This document shows, piece after piece, positions 46,517 to 56,094 of a stretch of 64,000 nt of DNA. The stretch spans positions 33,150 to 97,149 of the forward strand of contig JBNKZD010000204.1 in the NCBI GenBank assembly GCA_050301235.1, written 5' to 3'. The notes below the pieces were generated by a model that searched no databases, was not told the DNA's origin, and saw only the letters and a program-made list of their open reading frames with translations. How positions within the stretch are numbered: the first letter of the stretch is position 1; each line of letters starts with the position of its first letter. The stretch comes from JAFGIN01 sp050301235. Its GTDB lineage: Bacteria > Fibrobacterota > Chitinivibrionia > Chitinivibrionales > Chitinispirillaceae. The position numbers and the translations under genes are program-made.

Positions 46517-48841
46517 ATGCGCGCATTCGTCATGACAGGACTGTTAACAGCGACGTTGTTTGTCAGTCAGGGATTTTCTGAACCAAAAGTGTCTTTAAGT
46601 GGTACGGTAAAGGATAATAGCGGCAAACCAATTGATAATGCAGTTGTGAGGCTGGAATCGCTGGGCTATGTATCAATTACTGATGCTCAGGGGTATTTTA
46701 AAATCGATAATACATCTCCGGTTCTCCCGAAGGATATGAAACAAGGGGGGGTTCCTGTTCCCCGGATAAAAAATGATATAGTCTATTTTTCTGTTGAAAA
46801 ACCGCAACGGTTGCTTTTAAAAGTGTACTCGCTTCAGGGCCGTCTCTGCAACTCAATAGATGCAGGGGAGGTTGGTTGTGGTTTTTACAGTGTGAATCTT
46901 CACTCACTTTTCACCAGTAATATCGGAAATGGAACATTTGTCGTTCACGGCCTTATCGGTACGCAGAGGTTCTCGGCACCAATAACAAAAATATCTTCGA
47001 GGCAGACCCCATTTACTGTGCGGAGCCTGGGAAGTGTGTCTACCCTGAAAAAAAATGCACAAAGTGGTAGTGTCGACCGTTTGATTATTACCAAACTGGG
47101 AATGGCACAAATGATAATTGATATTACAAGCTATGAGAAGGATATGGGGACGGTGGAAGTAACCCCGACGTTTGATTTAACACAATCTCAGATAGCTGAT
47201 CATGTTGAAGATTCATTGATGCAGCTGCTTATTAAAAGAATAGAAAAAATTGATTCAATAGATGGGCCGGATGATCTGAAAACGATTGATTATATCTCAA
47301 TCAGAAGCAGTTTTGAAGTGCTGCTAGCTATCGACAGTACACGGTTTAAATCCAATGTCGGTTATATGGTTTCATCAATACTGTCTTTAAATACCAGTCG
47401 AAAAATCTGGAACCTGGTAGATTCGATTCAAGATTATATAAATGAAGTTGAGGACTTTTATGATGAATCTCCTGCAGAGCCAGAACTTGGTAATGGACTT
47501 CTTAAAAGAAGTTTGAAAAAAGGTGGCGTAATTTCACTGGGAAAAGTATTGGCAGCACAGACTCCGGAGATACTTACATCTGTGACTAAAGAGCCAAGCT
47601 TTCCAAGATTTCTTACACTCAGTTACATTCAAGGTACAATAGAATCAGAGCTATTACCTGTTTTAAATAGAGTGATCGCTGTTTCTAGTCGAATTGAGGG
47701 GCTGAAAACTGATGGGATTAAAATTAATGTTGATGATGAGTCGTACGAGCTGGATAAGGGAGAGGTGTATCTCTTTGATGCGTATGCACATCTTCTCAGA
47801 GCATATATGCTGATGTATTGTACTTACAATATGGATATCTATTCCTCACCTTCGGATTTGAGCTATTCCTGGATCGATTCCATTATGATTAATGGTAAAG
47901 CTAATGATAATACAACAATATATTCATTACGCAGTGATACCCTGTTTCAGGTACACAGTTACGATGATTCTAAGGTTTTTACCAAAATGTTTAAAACATT
48001 CAAATACAATCTTGAGGAACGACCAGAGTTCATGACAATCAGGAAGCAGAATCATGAAGGAATTCTGAGTGATCTTCGGGCTGTTCCCACTAAGGTAAAG
48101 GCCGGTCTGGCATCTATACGTAGTGAAACTGACGACCAGGATGATGACCTGTTGAAAATTTCAATGATCGATTCCGCAAACGGTGACATGCTTGATTTCT
48201 CCAATGATCTTATTGATGATGGCATGTCAGAATCATTTGCCGCAAACTTCTCTTCTGTGGAAAAAATGACCGATTTTATCTCCAGTTTGCTGAGTGGTCC
48301 CTACACCTTTGATGAAATGGTAGATGGAAAACAGGTTACTATAACTGTGAATCTGTCAGCATTTTTTACTAATCCTGTTACTGATTTACGCACTCTTCTT
48401 CCAAAATATAAATGGGTTGATGAAATAAACTGGGTTACACTTGACGTTTCCCAATCTGATGTGGCTGGCAGGTATTGGGGTAATGTGCCAGTTTGGAATG
48501 CGCAGACTGGAAAGTATGATACCCTTTATTGTGTGACAGTCTATGAGGATGAACAATTGAAGATGGATGAATCGCTCATAGATTCTGTTGTTAAAACGTC
48601 ATATTATTCAAAATATTATATTTCGAAACCGATAAGATATACGGCATATATTGATTCTAATTACACTATTGAACCGATTCGGTTAACTAATGATGAGGGA
48701 ACACCATACACATATGACCAGATTGAAGATCTTGTTGAAAATATGGAATTTTTACCCTATTTTAAAGATTATACTTTTAATGGCCTGTTCCCGGGAATGA
48801 CAAGACAAAAGTGGCTGGATTTAATTTACCAGACAGAGTAA
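46517..48841 (+). CDS. Large exported protein with carboxypeptidase-regulatory and FlgD-like N-terminal module
   Basis: A 774-residue protein with a type I signal peptide (about 1-21). Residues 25-65 form a carboxypeptidase-regulatory-like domain (LSGTVKDNSGKPIDNAVVRLES). Residues 85-160 form a FlgD-like Ig unit (DIVYFSVEKPQRLLLKVYSL), and 180-215 form a linker strand pair (VDRLIITKLGMAQMIIDITS). This 190-residue module also occurs in the secreted esterase at 52882. Residues 220-774 are acidic, Ser- and Asp-rich, mostly helical, then beta near the end, with no family I recognise. GGAGGA precedes the start. Its stop overlaps the next gene's start (TAATG), so the two proteins are probably made as partners. 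Confidence 0.75.
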   Translation: MRAFVMTGLLTATLFVSQGFSEPKVSLSGTVKDNSGKPIDNAVVRLESLGYVSITDAQGYFKIDNTSPVLPKDMKQGGVPVPRIKNDIVYFSVEKPQRLLLKVYSLQGRLCNSIDAGEVGCGFYSVNLHSLFTSNIGNGTFVVHGLIGTQRFSAPITKISSRQTPFTVRSLGSVSTLKKNAQSGSVDRLIITKLGMAQMIIDITSYEKDMGTVEVTPTFDLTQSQIADHVEDSLMQLLIKRIEKIDSIDGPDDLKTIDYISIRSSFEVLLAIDSTRFKSNVGYMVSSILSLNTSRKIWNLVDSIQDYINEVEDFYDESPAEPELGNGLLKRSLKKGGVISLGKVLAAQTPEILTSVTKEPSFPRFLTLSYIQGTIESELLPVLNRVIAVSSRIEGLKTDGIKINVDDESYELDKGEVYLFDAYAHLLRAYMLMYCTYNMDIYSSPSDLSYSWIDSIMINGKANDNTTIYSLRSDTLFQVHSYDDSKVFTKMFKTFKYNLEERPEFMTIRKQNHEGILSDLRAVPTKVKAGLASIRSETDDQDDDLLKISMIDSANGDMLDFSNDLIDDGMSESFAANFSSVEKMTDFISSLLSGPYTFDEMVDGKQVTITVNLSAFFTNPVTDLRTLLPKYKWVDEINWVTLDVSQSDVAGRYWGNVPVWNAQTGKYDTLYCVTVYEDEQLKMDESLIDSVVKTSYYSKYYISKPIRYTAYIDSNYTIEPIRLTNDEGTPYTYDQIEDLVENMEFLPYFKDYTFNGLFPGMTRQKWLDLIYQTE

Positions 48842-50439
48842 TGATATCTTTTTTCGAACGATTTTACAGGCTGGAAACACATCTTTCCGGCCTTTTTGAT
48901 TTTGCCTGTATTTCATTACTATTATTGCCTTTTGCCGGAAGCGCAGCGTATAATGATGGTACAATATCATGGCATTCAAAAGATCTGCAGAGTAATAGCA
49001 CTGATATTTATGAACAATGCGGAGTGTCATCATTTTTCAACCTGATGATAGACGGCTACAGGAGAGCAGGCAGTACATCTGGTGATACATTTCCGGGGGT
49101 CAAAATAGGGTCATTTACTGGATACGATTGTTTTTTCCGTGAATGGGGAGAACGGTTTTCCAGGGGTGGGGATAGCAAATGGCAGGTTTTGGATTTTAAT
49201 TGGTATAAAAATCGAAACAAACTTGCCTTTGGCGGAAGATATAACCAGTATAAGTATGAATATCCAGTGCCGGAATATAATATTGGTATTGATGCTGATT
49301 TTTCATCAGCAGATCTTTATGGGTTGTATCAAAGATCATGGAAACACGGTACTGTTGGTGGCAATGTAGAGTGTGATGTCAAGGGGTTAAAAGGAATAAA
49401 AAATGTACACGGAATGAGCATTCTACGAAATGCGGTAAGGTCTTCTGTTGTTGATTTCAGACTCTTTCTTTCTGCTGATCGGTGTTCTTTCGGTGGAGCT
49501 GCTGCGTTTGAAAACCGTTCAGCGCTTTCGGGGTATCTTAGAATCGTAAATGAGGCTAATGAAAACTATCGAATAATGGATATCGATATTGACAAAAATT
49601 GTTTTAATCTGCACGGCTGGATGGAGTTACCACTTGTTTATATAGACGGCGATTTGGTTACGAATTTGTTTACCGGTAATCGTACTGAGGATCCGATGCA
49701 CTTGAGATGTCAAGTTACTGGAACAGGTGTTACAGGAAGACTTGGTTGTGTGTTGAAATCATTTCCCTATAAACCACGATTACATGTGGAAATTGGTAAT
49801 GAAGATCTTTCGGTCACCATGACTGAAAAAACTTCCTCTGCTTTTGCAACGTTGGACAGTAATGATATCATACATTTTAAAGGGAATCTGCTGTTATCCC
49901 TGTTTAAAGGGGTTCAGGTCACTGCATTTCTTGAAAAATGGCTTAGTCAAGGTGGTAAAGGGTATTTTGAAATTTATCCATTTACATCATGGGGGGTAGT
50001 ATTTGACATTCCTGATAAGTACAAAATAACCGATTTTAAAACGATCTTTATCAATGGAGGATTGCGAACGGATGCAGAAGTAATCAATCGCAAATCTCAT
50101 CTGGCAAAAATCTACTGTAATCTATCGTATGCAGAAATTCTCTGGCAGTACAGTTCTGCCGAGCTTGTACGATATATGGGATTGTTACCTGTGTATCAAA
50201 ATGAACAACAGCATTATCAGAATAAGCGGTTTTTAATTGTTTATCCAGGAATTCAGTGGACGGTACAACGTGAGTGGTACACTCTTCAGATATACGCCGA
50301 TCAATTGATTCCCGTTGAATTGAAAAATGAAAAGCATGATGCTGGTTCGGGAACTGGTATAAAGGACACAAAGAGCTATACCTTTGGTGGTTTTAGAGCG
50401 CGCTTGGGAATTGAGTTTTATAAAAAGAGGGGTGATTGA
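48841..50439 (+). CDS. Exported protein of unknown function, probable outer-membrane beta protein
   Basis: The start is set at the ATG at 48841, which shares its A with the upstream TAA. It yields a signal-like hydrophobic segment (LFDFACISLLLLPFAGSAA) within the first 40 residues. The 532-residue product has alternating hydrophobic and polar residues with many aromatics (DLYGLYQRSWKHGTVGGNVE, SYAEILWQYSSAELVRYMGL, IQWTVQREWYTLQIYADQLI), ending GFRARLGIEFYKKRGD. This pattern suggests an outer-membrane barrel or beta sheet. No family recognised. Coupled to the 774-residue exported protein upstream; the pair may be a barrel plus surface or periplasmic partner. Confidence 0.7.
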   Translation: MISFFERFYRLETHLSGLFDFACISLLLLPFAGSAAYNDGTISWHSKDLQSNSTDIYEQCGVSSFFNLMIDGYRRAGSTSGDTFPGVKIGSFTGYDCFFREWGERFSRGGDSKWQVLDFNWYKNRNKLAFGGRYNQYKYEYPVPEYNIGIDADFSSADLYGLYQRSWKHGTVGGNVECDVKGLKGIKNVHGMSILRNAVRSSVVDFRLFLSADRCSFGGAAAFENRSALSGYLRIVNEANENYRIMDIDIDKNCFNLHGWMELPLVYIDGDLVTNLFTGNRTEDPMHLRCQVTGTGVTGRLGCVLKSFPYKPRLHVEIGNEDLSVTMTEKTSSAFATLDSNDIIHFKGNLLLSLFKGVQVTAFLEKWLSQGGKGYFEIYPFTSWGVVFDIPDKYKITDFKTIFINGGLRTDAEVINRKSHLAKIYCNLSYAEILWQYSSAELVRYMGLLPVYQNEQQHYQNKRFLIVYPGIQWTVQREWYTLQIYADQLIPVELKNEKHDAGSGTGIKDTKSYTFGGFRARLGIEFYKKRGD

Positions 50440-50745
50440 ATTTTTTTTTGGTTGCAAAAAGTACCAAATTTTGTATAAATTGCTTGCAAAAAATACCATT
50501 TCAAGGGTATGGAACGTCTTGCAGCTCCACTGGATTGGCTGGAAAGAGCCCATTTTCAGTGGTCCTTTGCGCATCAAATAAAGGACGCAGGGGAAAGAGA
50601 ATTTATGCCCCGATATATGCAGGTGCATCGATTTTCCGGGATTTTAATTCAAATCCTTTTGGTAAGTCAATAAGTTCCTTTGAATAAAATCGGATTAAAC
50701 AGCTCCTGTTTAGGGCACCTGTAAGCACAAAATTCAGTAAAATAG
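50440..50745. other. Spacer, no gene recognised
   Basis: About 300 bases between the two-gene exported unit and the promoter at 50746. An A/T-rich stretch with a T9 run at 50441-50449 directly after the stop. No stable hairpin precedes it, so termination is uncertain. Confidence 0.3.
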
Positions 50746-50774
50746 TTGAATGCAGCAAAAGCAGGCACTATATT
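50746..50774 (+). promoter_or_regulatory. Sigma-70-type promoter, copy 1 of a repeated upstream element
   Basis: TTGAAT (50746-50751), a 17-base spacer, TATATT (50769-50774). The surrounding bases, including the 16-mer GCACTATATTAAACTC and the following TAAGT, recur at 57220-57260 in front of the MscS gene. It lies about 60 bases before the lipoprotein start at 50833. Confidence 0.65.
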
Positions 50775-50832
50775 AAACTCGTAAGTTAAAAAGAGTCAAA
50801 TTGATTATCAGCTATCAGCTAGAGGAGAAAGA

Positions 50833-51633
50833 GTGAAATCGTATTTTTCCATTCTATCGGTGATCATAATTTCGTTTTCGTGCGCGCCGGTTTACCAGAC
50901 TATAACCATGCCAGATTATCATAATCAAAAGCTGAAAGGCTCACTTGTAATAGCTCCCATTCACAATCGCACGGTAAGCTACTTTGGTAATGTAAAGGAG
51001 GAATTCGGAGAGGGCGACAAGGAAGAGCTAATAATCAATCATTTCAATAAGAAACTGATCAGCAACATGAAAATAAAGTCAACGTTTCATACCGTTATAT
51101 ATGGTACATACAAGAAAACGCCCGTTTTGAAAAAAACGACATTCCAGACGGATGATGTTTACGATGTACATCTATATATGCCCGAAGATACATCGACCAT
51201 TGAATTCGAAGAAATTGTTCCTGATTATGTACTGTTTTTAGAAGACCTTTACATCGGAACGGAACGGGCCTCAAATGAATACAAGATTGATGAACAAGTC
51301 AGCCCATTGACGGTCGGTTTCAATTCAGGGACACCTCTTATGCAAAATCAATTTTCTTCTGTCAGCACTCCACCTATCAATACTTTCAACAATTTTTATT
51401 TTTCTCAGCCAAAGAATACCTATTTGCTATACAAGTGCGGATTTGCATTCTGGGACAACAAAAACCGCACCGTAGTAGCTTATGGAAAAATACTAGCCAG
51501 ATCACAGGCTGATAGTTACGGAATGGGAATGGTTGGCATAGTCAGGAAACAGAACTGGATGGAGAACGATGGCTGGTTTGTAAGAAATCTACTGAATAAC
51601 ACGCCTTTTGATGCCCAAAATTACTACAGGTAA
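50833..51633 (+). CDS. Lipoprotein of unknown function
   Basis: A 266-residue protein starting at GTG with GAGGAGA four bases upstream. The first 17 residues end in a lipobox (IIISFSCAP; Cys17), so it is a lipid-anchored envelope protein. The body starts LKGSLVIAPIHNRTVSYFGN and includes DYVLFLEDLYIGTE and YLLYKCGFAFWDNKNRTVVAYGKI. This pattern is reminiscent of GNA1162/LpoB/CsgG-like lipoproteins with a strand-helix layout, but the match is too vague to name. Single gene with its own promoter; the same promoter type controls MscS 6.5 kb away, which hints at an envelope-stress or osmotic regulon. Confidence 0.72.
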   Translation: MKSYFSILSVIIISFSCAPVYQTITMPDYHNQKLKGSLVIAPIHNRTVSYFGNVKEEFGEGDKEELIINHFNKKLISNMKIKSTFHTVIYGTYKKTPVLKKTTFQTDDVYDVHLYMPEDTSTIEFEEIVPDYVLFLEDLYIGTERASNEYKIDEQVSPLTVGFNSGTPLMQNQFSSVSTPPINTFNNFYFSQPKNTYLLYKCGFAFWDNKNRTVVAYGKILARSQADSYGMGMVGIVRKQNWMENDGWFVRNLLNNTPFDAQNYYR

Positions 51634-51825
51634 TAGCCGGTTCGAATTGTCAAAATTCATCGATAGCAGATTTCACTACTGTTTCTACCCTTTACCTCCT
51701 GGTTATTACTGAAGTTTTCTTTCAAAATGATTTTAAAGAAGCATTGACTGCACTCAGGAATGCTGGTTTTTAACTATCTCAACGGGTGAACATATGAATG
51801 GATTATCTCGGTGATATTAGATTGT

Positions 51826-52563
51826 TTAAATGTTCCTCCGATCTTTCTTTTCTATAACCCACCCTTTGAAAAATGTACCAATTACAAGTCCACATATAAA
51901 AATCACCCAGAAAAATAGCATTCCGTATTTTTCGAGTCCATTTGGTAAATTCATTCCAAATATGCTTGTCAATGCAGTGAGAGGAAAGAAAATTGCAGCA
52001 AGCACATTTAACTTGTGCTGAGCTTTAAGAACCTGCTTTGCAGCCTCTGCATCATCCTGTGAATTCCTGGCAATTCTATAATCCAAAGCGGTTTGAGCAT
52101 CATGATACATAAGTTCATAATTTCGGGAGATTTCGTATGCTCTGTCCCTGGATTCAATCAAATCCAGGTCACCTTTTACCAGGTCACGGGCAGATTGAAG
52201 AGCTGTGAACATATCATTAGCAGCACGTCTTACAGAATTTAGTCTGGTGAGTAGTTCGAACAGAAGATCGGATGTATCAGCTTTTTGAAATTCATCGAGA
52301 AATTTATTGCTTTGATCTTCATAAATCAGAAGCAGTTTCTGAAGCCGCATTATGCCCTCATCTCTTCCATTGCACTTCCATTGTCCGTTTGGTTGACGTA
52401 AAAAGACCATCGTTTCACGTTTGTGGTTTTTTCTTTCGGGTGGAGTGTGGAGTATCAAAAGGCAGGTATCATCTTCAAAAATCGCTCTTTGACGGCCATA
52501 TGAAGATTGTCCCAGGCGAGCTGTGATTTTTGGAGGCAACATCCAATCATAATCAGGTCTCAT
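51826..52563 (-). CDS. CorA-family divalent cation transporter
   Basis: A 245-residue protein: a short alpha/beta N-terminal domain (to about 75), a long helical stretch (80-180) that forms the cytoplasmic funnel, then two C-terminal helices. The pore signature GMNLP is present in LTALTSIFGMNLPNGLEKYG, with the second helix FFWVIFICGLVIGTFF and a basic cytosolic tail. At 245 residues it is shorter than typical CorA (about 316), with a reduced N-terminal domain, similar to ZntB/CorA-like short forms. It would carry Mg2+ or a similar cation. No operon partner. Confidence 0.88.
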   Translation of the reverse strand: MRPDYDWMLPPKITARLGQSSYGRQRAIFEDDTCLLILHTPPERKNHKRETMVFLRQPNGQWKCNGRDEGIMRLQKLLLIYEDQSNKFLDEFQKADTSDLLFELLTRLNSVRRAANDMFTALQSARDLVKGDLDLIESRDRAYEISRNYELMYHDAQTALDYRIARNSQDDAEAAKQVLKAQHKLNVLAAIFFPLTALTSIFGMNLPNGLEKYGMLFFWVIFICGLVIGTFFKGWVIEKKDRRNI

Positions 52564-52815
52564 GTAAATTACCTTTCTAAAAAGGTTAAAATTTTGGTGT
52601 TATAGCCAGTGTGTATACCATTAGAAATATATATCGAGAAGCATCTCTGCCCATAAATGGCAGAAAAAACAGCCGCATTTGCTTCATGAGAAACAGTATT
52701 CCGGTGCCCGGGAATTACCGAAGGTATCGTTTAGAGAATCAGCAGTTGCAGGAATGACACAGATTTTCTGCGGGTGTTTATTACTCTTTAAAAACAGGTA
52801 TTGTCGTCACACCCT

Positions 52816-52847
52816 AAAAAAACGCCCCGGTTACATACCGAGGCGTT
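52816..52847 (-). terminator. Terminator of the TIGR02147-LamG-esterase operon
   Basis: On the minus strand an 11-bp stem (AACGCCTCGGT with ACCGGGGCGTT, one mismatch) and 5-base loop are followed by T7. The plus-strand side also has a T-rich tail (TTCTTTTT), so it may work both ways. It starts 35 bases beyond the esterase stop. Confidence 0.85.
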
Positions 52848-52881
52848 CTTTTTATAATAATTAATTGTAGATCAGCAACAA

Positions 52882-54360
52882 TCAGAACTGCTTGAAAAAC
52901 TGCCATGTTTCAGCTTCAATCCAGTTATCCCTTGACCCCGGATCTGATGCCATGCACTGATGCCCGCCATTAAAGGAACTGAATTTTACGGGATAACCAT
53001 CTTTACATCCAGTGAATTCGGTTGTAACATGTTGGCCGCTGGTTGCAAGTTTTATAGTAATATTGGTATTACATCCATTGTCCTCAGCATGTTGCAGAAC
53101 GCAATATTTACCACCTTTTTTATTAGCATCATTATTGATCCATGAGCAGAGGCCATCCCCGGTCCCTGTTGTCTGATAATAGGCTAACGGTATGTGCTTG
53201 TTGGTAGGTTGAGGATCAAAATTCCAGTTTGCAGGAGCATAACAGGCAACTGCCCGTAGTTGATTGGGGTATGCCAATGAAAGAGCATATGAGAACATGG
53301 CACCGAAGCTGAATCCAGCACAGAATACTCGTGTGGTATCAATACATAAATTGCCCTTTAGCAAAGTCAGTATGTCGTAAAAGAATTTAGGGTCATTTGT
53401 TGGATTCCAGGTGCCACCACCATCTCCCTGTGGAGCAACATAGATACACTGGATATTGTCTTTGGCTGCTTGAGTTTTAAGGGAATAAAAAGCGCTCAGA
53501 TCGTCTCCATTATCGGCTGCGGCGACTCTTGCGGCGCTTCCTCCCATACAGTGCATGCCGAATATCAGGCGGTATGGGTTATCTTTGTTGTAATTAGGCG
53601 GGATATCGATGATGTAGTCTCCTCTACCTCCGGCACTGGAAATATGGTAGGTGCCGGATTTATTGATTGACCCCAGTGTTTTACCACAACCCAGGCTGGG
53701 CACCGGATCATTTTTCCCATCTGTGGAAGCTGTATCCAAAGTAATATGTAATTCCTGATTAAGTGAAGTGATAGCTGTTAATTTGTCTTTGTATCCGGTC
53801 GCAGTGACTTTGACAGTATCAACTACTGCTGCGGCAGCGGTCACACCATTATTCATAGAAATTGCGGACGAAGTTGTAAGAGGACTTAAAACATATTTTC
53901 CACCATTGAGTGGCATATACTTGAAAGAGACCTCAGACATTCCGATTGCTGCTCTGATTACAAGGACTTCTGAAGCCTGGCAATTTTTTGCAACATCGAA
54001 ATTGTATTTTCCTGCCGCAGCGTTCATATTTATTACTTGTCTGATCATTTTGCCTTTTAAGTCGAAAAGTTCCACTTTCATTGGTGATGGAGCTGCGATA
54101 GAGAACTGCAGTACATCATTATTTATAGATATATCATTGATTGCAGGCACAATTGCAGGCAAGTTTCTTATACCTGTAGCCATAAATGCATATTTTCCAT
54201 CGGTTCCTGTGGTATCCTTCAATTTTTGACGGACCAGCGAAACTATAGCTCCGGAAATCGGTTTCCCGACATTATTGGAAACCACACCTTTTAAGTTAAG
54301 CGTTTGAGCACTCACTGTCAGACCTGCCAAGAGAATGACAGAAAACATTTTTTTAGACAT
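52882..54360 (-). CDS. Secreted CE1-type esterase (feruloyl/acetyl-xylan or PHB-depolymerase-like) with N-terminal surface module
   Basis: A 492-residue protein: signal peptide (1-18), carboxypeptidase-regulatory-like domain (20-62), FlgD-like Ig domain (78-150), linker strands (180-208), then an alpha/beta-hydrolase of the CE1/LpqC esterase family (225-492). The nucleophile is S351 in CAGFSFGAMFSY, the His is near 467 in FNGGHQCM, and an oxyanion-side strand is FGMHCMGGSAARV. Cysteine-rich, consistent with secretion. It would cleave ester side chains (ferulate, acetate) from plant polysaccharide or short polyesters. It is the last gene of a minus-strand unit with the LamG lipoprotein 51 bases upstream. 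AAGGGG lies five bases before the ATG. Confidence 0.88.
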   Translation of the reverse strand: MSKKMFSVILLAGLTVSAQTLNLKGVVSNNVGKPISGAIVSLVRQKLKDTTGTDGKYAFMATGIRNLPAIVPAINDISINNDVLQFSIAAPSPMKVELFDLKGKMIRQVINMNAAAGKYNFDVAKNCQASEVLVIRAAIGMSEVSFKYMPLNGGKYVLSPLTTSSAISMNNGVTAAAAVVDTVKVTATGYKDKLTAITSLNQELHITLDTASTDGKNDPVPSLGCGKTLGSINKSGTYHISSAGGRGDYIIDIPPNYNKDNPYRLIFGMHCMGGSAARVAAADNGDDLSAFYSLKTQAAKDNIQCIYVAPQGDGGGTWNPTNDPKFFYDILTLLKGNLCIDTTRVFCAGFSFGAMFSYALSLAYPNQLRAVACYAPANWNFDPQPTNKHIPLAYYQTTGTGDGLCSWINNDANKKGGKYCVLQHAEDNGCNTNITIKLATSGQHVTTEFTGCKDGYPVKFSSFNGGHQCMASDPGSRDNWIEAETWQFFKQF

Positions 54361-54411
54361 ACTAACCCCTTTGATTTGTTTGTTGTATTTGTAAATTCGA
54401 ATAAATCGTAA

Positions 54412-56094
54412 TTAATCTCTAAAAACAACCAGCCGATCATCACTCCTCTGATTCATATAACAGAGCCGTATCCAATCTGAATTCTTTGCTGTACTTATAA
54501 TGCGTACTTCGTCAATTCCTCCCTTGAAATAACAGTACCCTTCATTGGTTGTTCCAAGAATACCGTTTGAAAACCTTCCGATATAAAGATCATTCAGTAC
54601 TGTGCCAGAACCTTTATCCGGTGGAGATGTAATTACACTGTCAACAAGTTCACCATTACAATAGAGTAACTGTCTGTTTCCATGTCTCGTACCGGTAAGA
54701 AATACCCACTGCCCCGAAACCGCAGGAAATGTCGGAACATCAATACGTACTGCACCATTGAATTCTACAAATTCCCACAAGGAGACTACCGATGGGGTGT
54801 TCATGGAATTATAGGTGGACCGAAGATAATACTGTTCAATTCCCTTGGACAGGATACAATGCGAAAGGCCGTCAAGTGTATCGAGATATGCCCATGCACA
54901 GACAGTATAATTTTTATCCGGCGGTATATTCAATTTACTCTCGGCAGTATTTGGCATGGTGAAATAACAGCTTTCACCATCAAACCACCGACATATGCCA
55001 ATTATCCCTTCAGCACTCAGTGGGCTTTCGCGTGCCGGTGCATTACCATTAAAATGGTTGACTGTGGCATCATGGGCAGGCTCTAAAGCATTTTCTCCAA
55101 GATGCCAGACCCCCTGATAGCCATCAGAAGTGTCAAAAACACTGTTTGTTTGTATCTTCGGTGAATAAACTGAATTACCCCAGAACATGTGTATCGATTG
55201 TGCTGAGTCATTACCACAGATGCTATCAACTTTTACCCAGATTTCAGCTCGTTTGTCATGTGTATCCCATCTCTCGATCTGGTAGGGAAGCACTATCCCA
55301 TCTTTTCCGGTAAAAGCAAGATCACATCCATCGGTGCGAGCTGTTGTAAAGTCAAAATTCGTATTATTCAATCTGACAAGTACCGGAAAACCGGTAACAG
55401 TACCTGCAGTATAAGCACCGGTCGCAGTTGTATTCAATCCCAGGTTGCACGTGTATTTCCAAAGCGGCATTTCAATCGCTATCGAGTCACCGGCACTTAA
55501 AGTAATTTCATTTCGTAAAATATTATATTTTTCGAAACCTTCAGATGCAAAAATGATTGAATGGAGTGTCCCGGGCGGTATCCCGGTTAACTTTGCAGAT
55601 CCATCATTCTCGACATTGGTATAAATATCAGTACCGGGAATAAACAAGTAACCACCAGTTATCTCTTGAGTGGATGGAAACTCAGTGGAAATCACTCCAG
55701 GACGTTTCATAATTGCCTTGTTGATATTTGTAACGGAGTCATCACTGACCGTTACATCCCGCACAATAAGAGCTGCAGTGTCGCCACGATCACGTGCCAG
55801 TACAACATACCTGCCAGAGGAAACATTATTGAAATGGTATATCCCTTGTGAATCAGTAGTATCAGTAAATATACCATCAGTTGCACCAGTTCCATCGGAA
55901 ACCGGGTCGAAATCATCGGGAAAAAGTTTAACAATGGTATACGAGGATGGTGTACTGTCGCTGTTTAGAATGGCGCCAACAACTCCATTGGTAGTTTCAA
56001 TAGTTCCCCCGCCAGCAAGATCAGGTGAGCATTGCAACATGACATTGGCTATAACACCTGAAATTATAGAAAGGATAAAAGGATTCCACCTCAT
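54412..56094 (-). CDS. DUF2341/LamG-type carbohydrate-binding lipoprotein
   Basis: A 560-residue lipoprotein; the lipobox is in ANVMLQCSPDL (Cys22). After a carboxypeptidase-regulatory-like N-terminal domain (about 35-110; SQGIYHFNNVSSGRYVVLAR) and a second beta unit comes a DUF2341 domain (about 225-330; CDLAFTGKDGIVLPYQIERW, HMFWGN). A LamG/concanavalin-type jelly roll ends it (about 335-560; GYQGVWHLGENA, YTVCAWAYLDT, GGIDEVRIIST). Architecture of surface glycan-binding proteins. Its start overlaps the stop of the TIGR02147 gene by four bases, and the secreted esterase follows, suggesting binding protein plus enzyme for one polysaccharide. Confidence 0.86.
   Translation of the reverse strand: MRWNPFILSIISGVIANVMLQCSPDLAGGGTIETTNGVVGAILNSDSTPSSYTIVKLFPDDFDPVSDGTGATDGIFTDTTDSQGIYHFNNVSSGRYVVLARDRGDTAALIVRDVTVSDDSVTNINKAIMKRPGVISTEFPSTQEITGGYLFIPGTDIYTNVENDGSAKLTGIPPGTLHSIIFASEGFEKYNILRNEITLSAGDSIAIEMPLWKYTCNLGLNTTATGAYTAGTVTGFPVLVRLNNTNFDFTTARTDGCDLAFTGKDGIVLPYQIERWDTHDKRAEIWVKVDSICGNDSAQSIHMFWGNSVYSPKIQTNSVFDTSDGYQGVWHLGENALEPAHDATVNHFNGNAPARESPLSAEGIIGICRWFDGESCYFTMPNTAESKLNIPPDKNYTVCAWAYLDTLDGLSHCILSKGIEQYYLRSTYNSMNTPSVVSLWEFVEFNGAVRIDVPTFPAVSGQWVFLTGTRHGNRQLLYCNGELVDSVITSPPDKGSGTVLNDLYIGRFSNGILGTTNEGYCYFKGGIDEVRIISTAKNSDWIRLCYMNQRSDDRLVVFRD

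Noticed and set aside
51634..51773. Short coherent-looking coding tail ending near 51773
   Set aside because: Reads as a plausible peptide in one frame but has no start and overlaps the end of the lipoprotein gene; too little to call a gene or relic.
53768..54229. 153-residue plus-strand open frame opposite the secreted esterase gene
   Set aside because: Lies fully inside a gene with clear domains on the other strand, has no ribosome-binding site and low-complexity Ala/Ser/Ile sequence typical of an antisense shadow.
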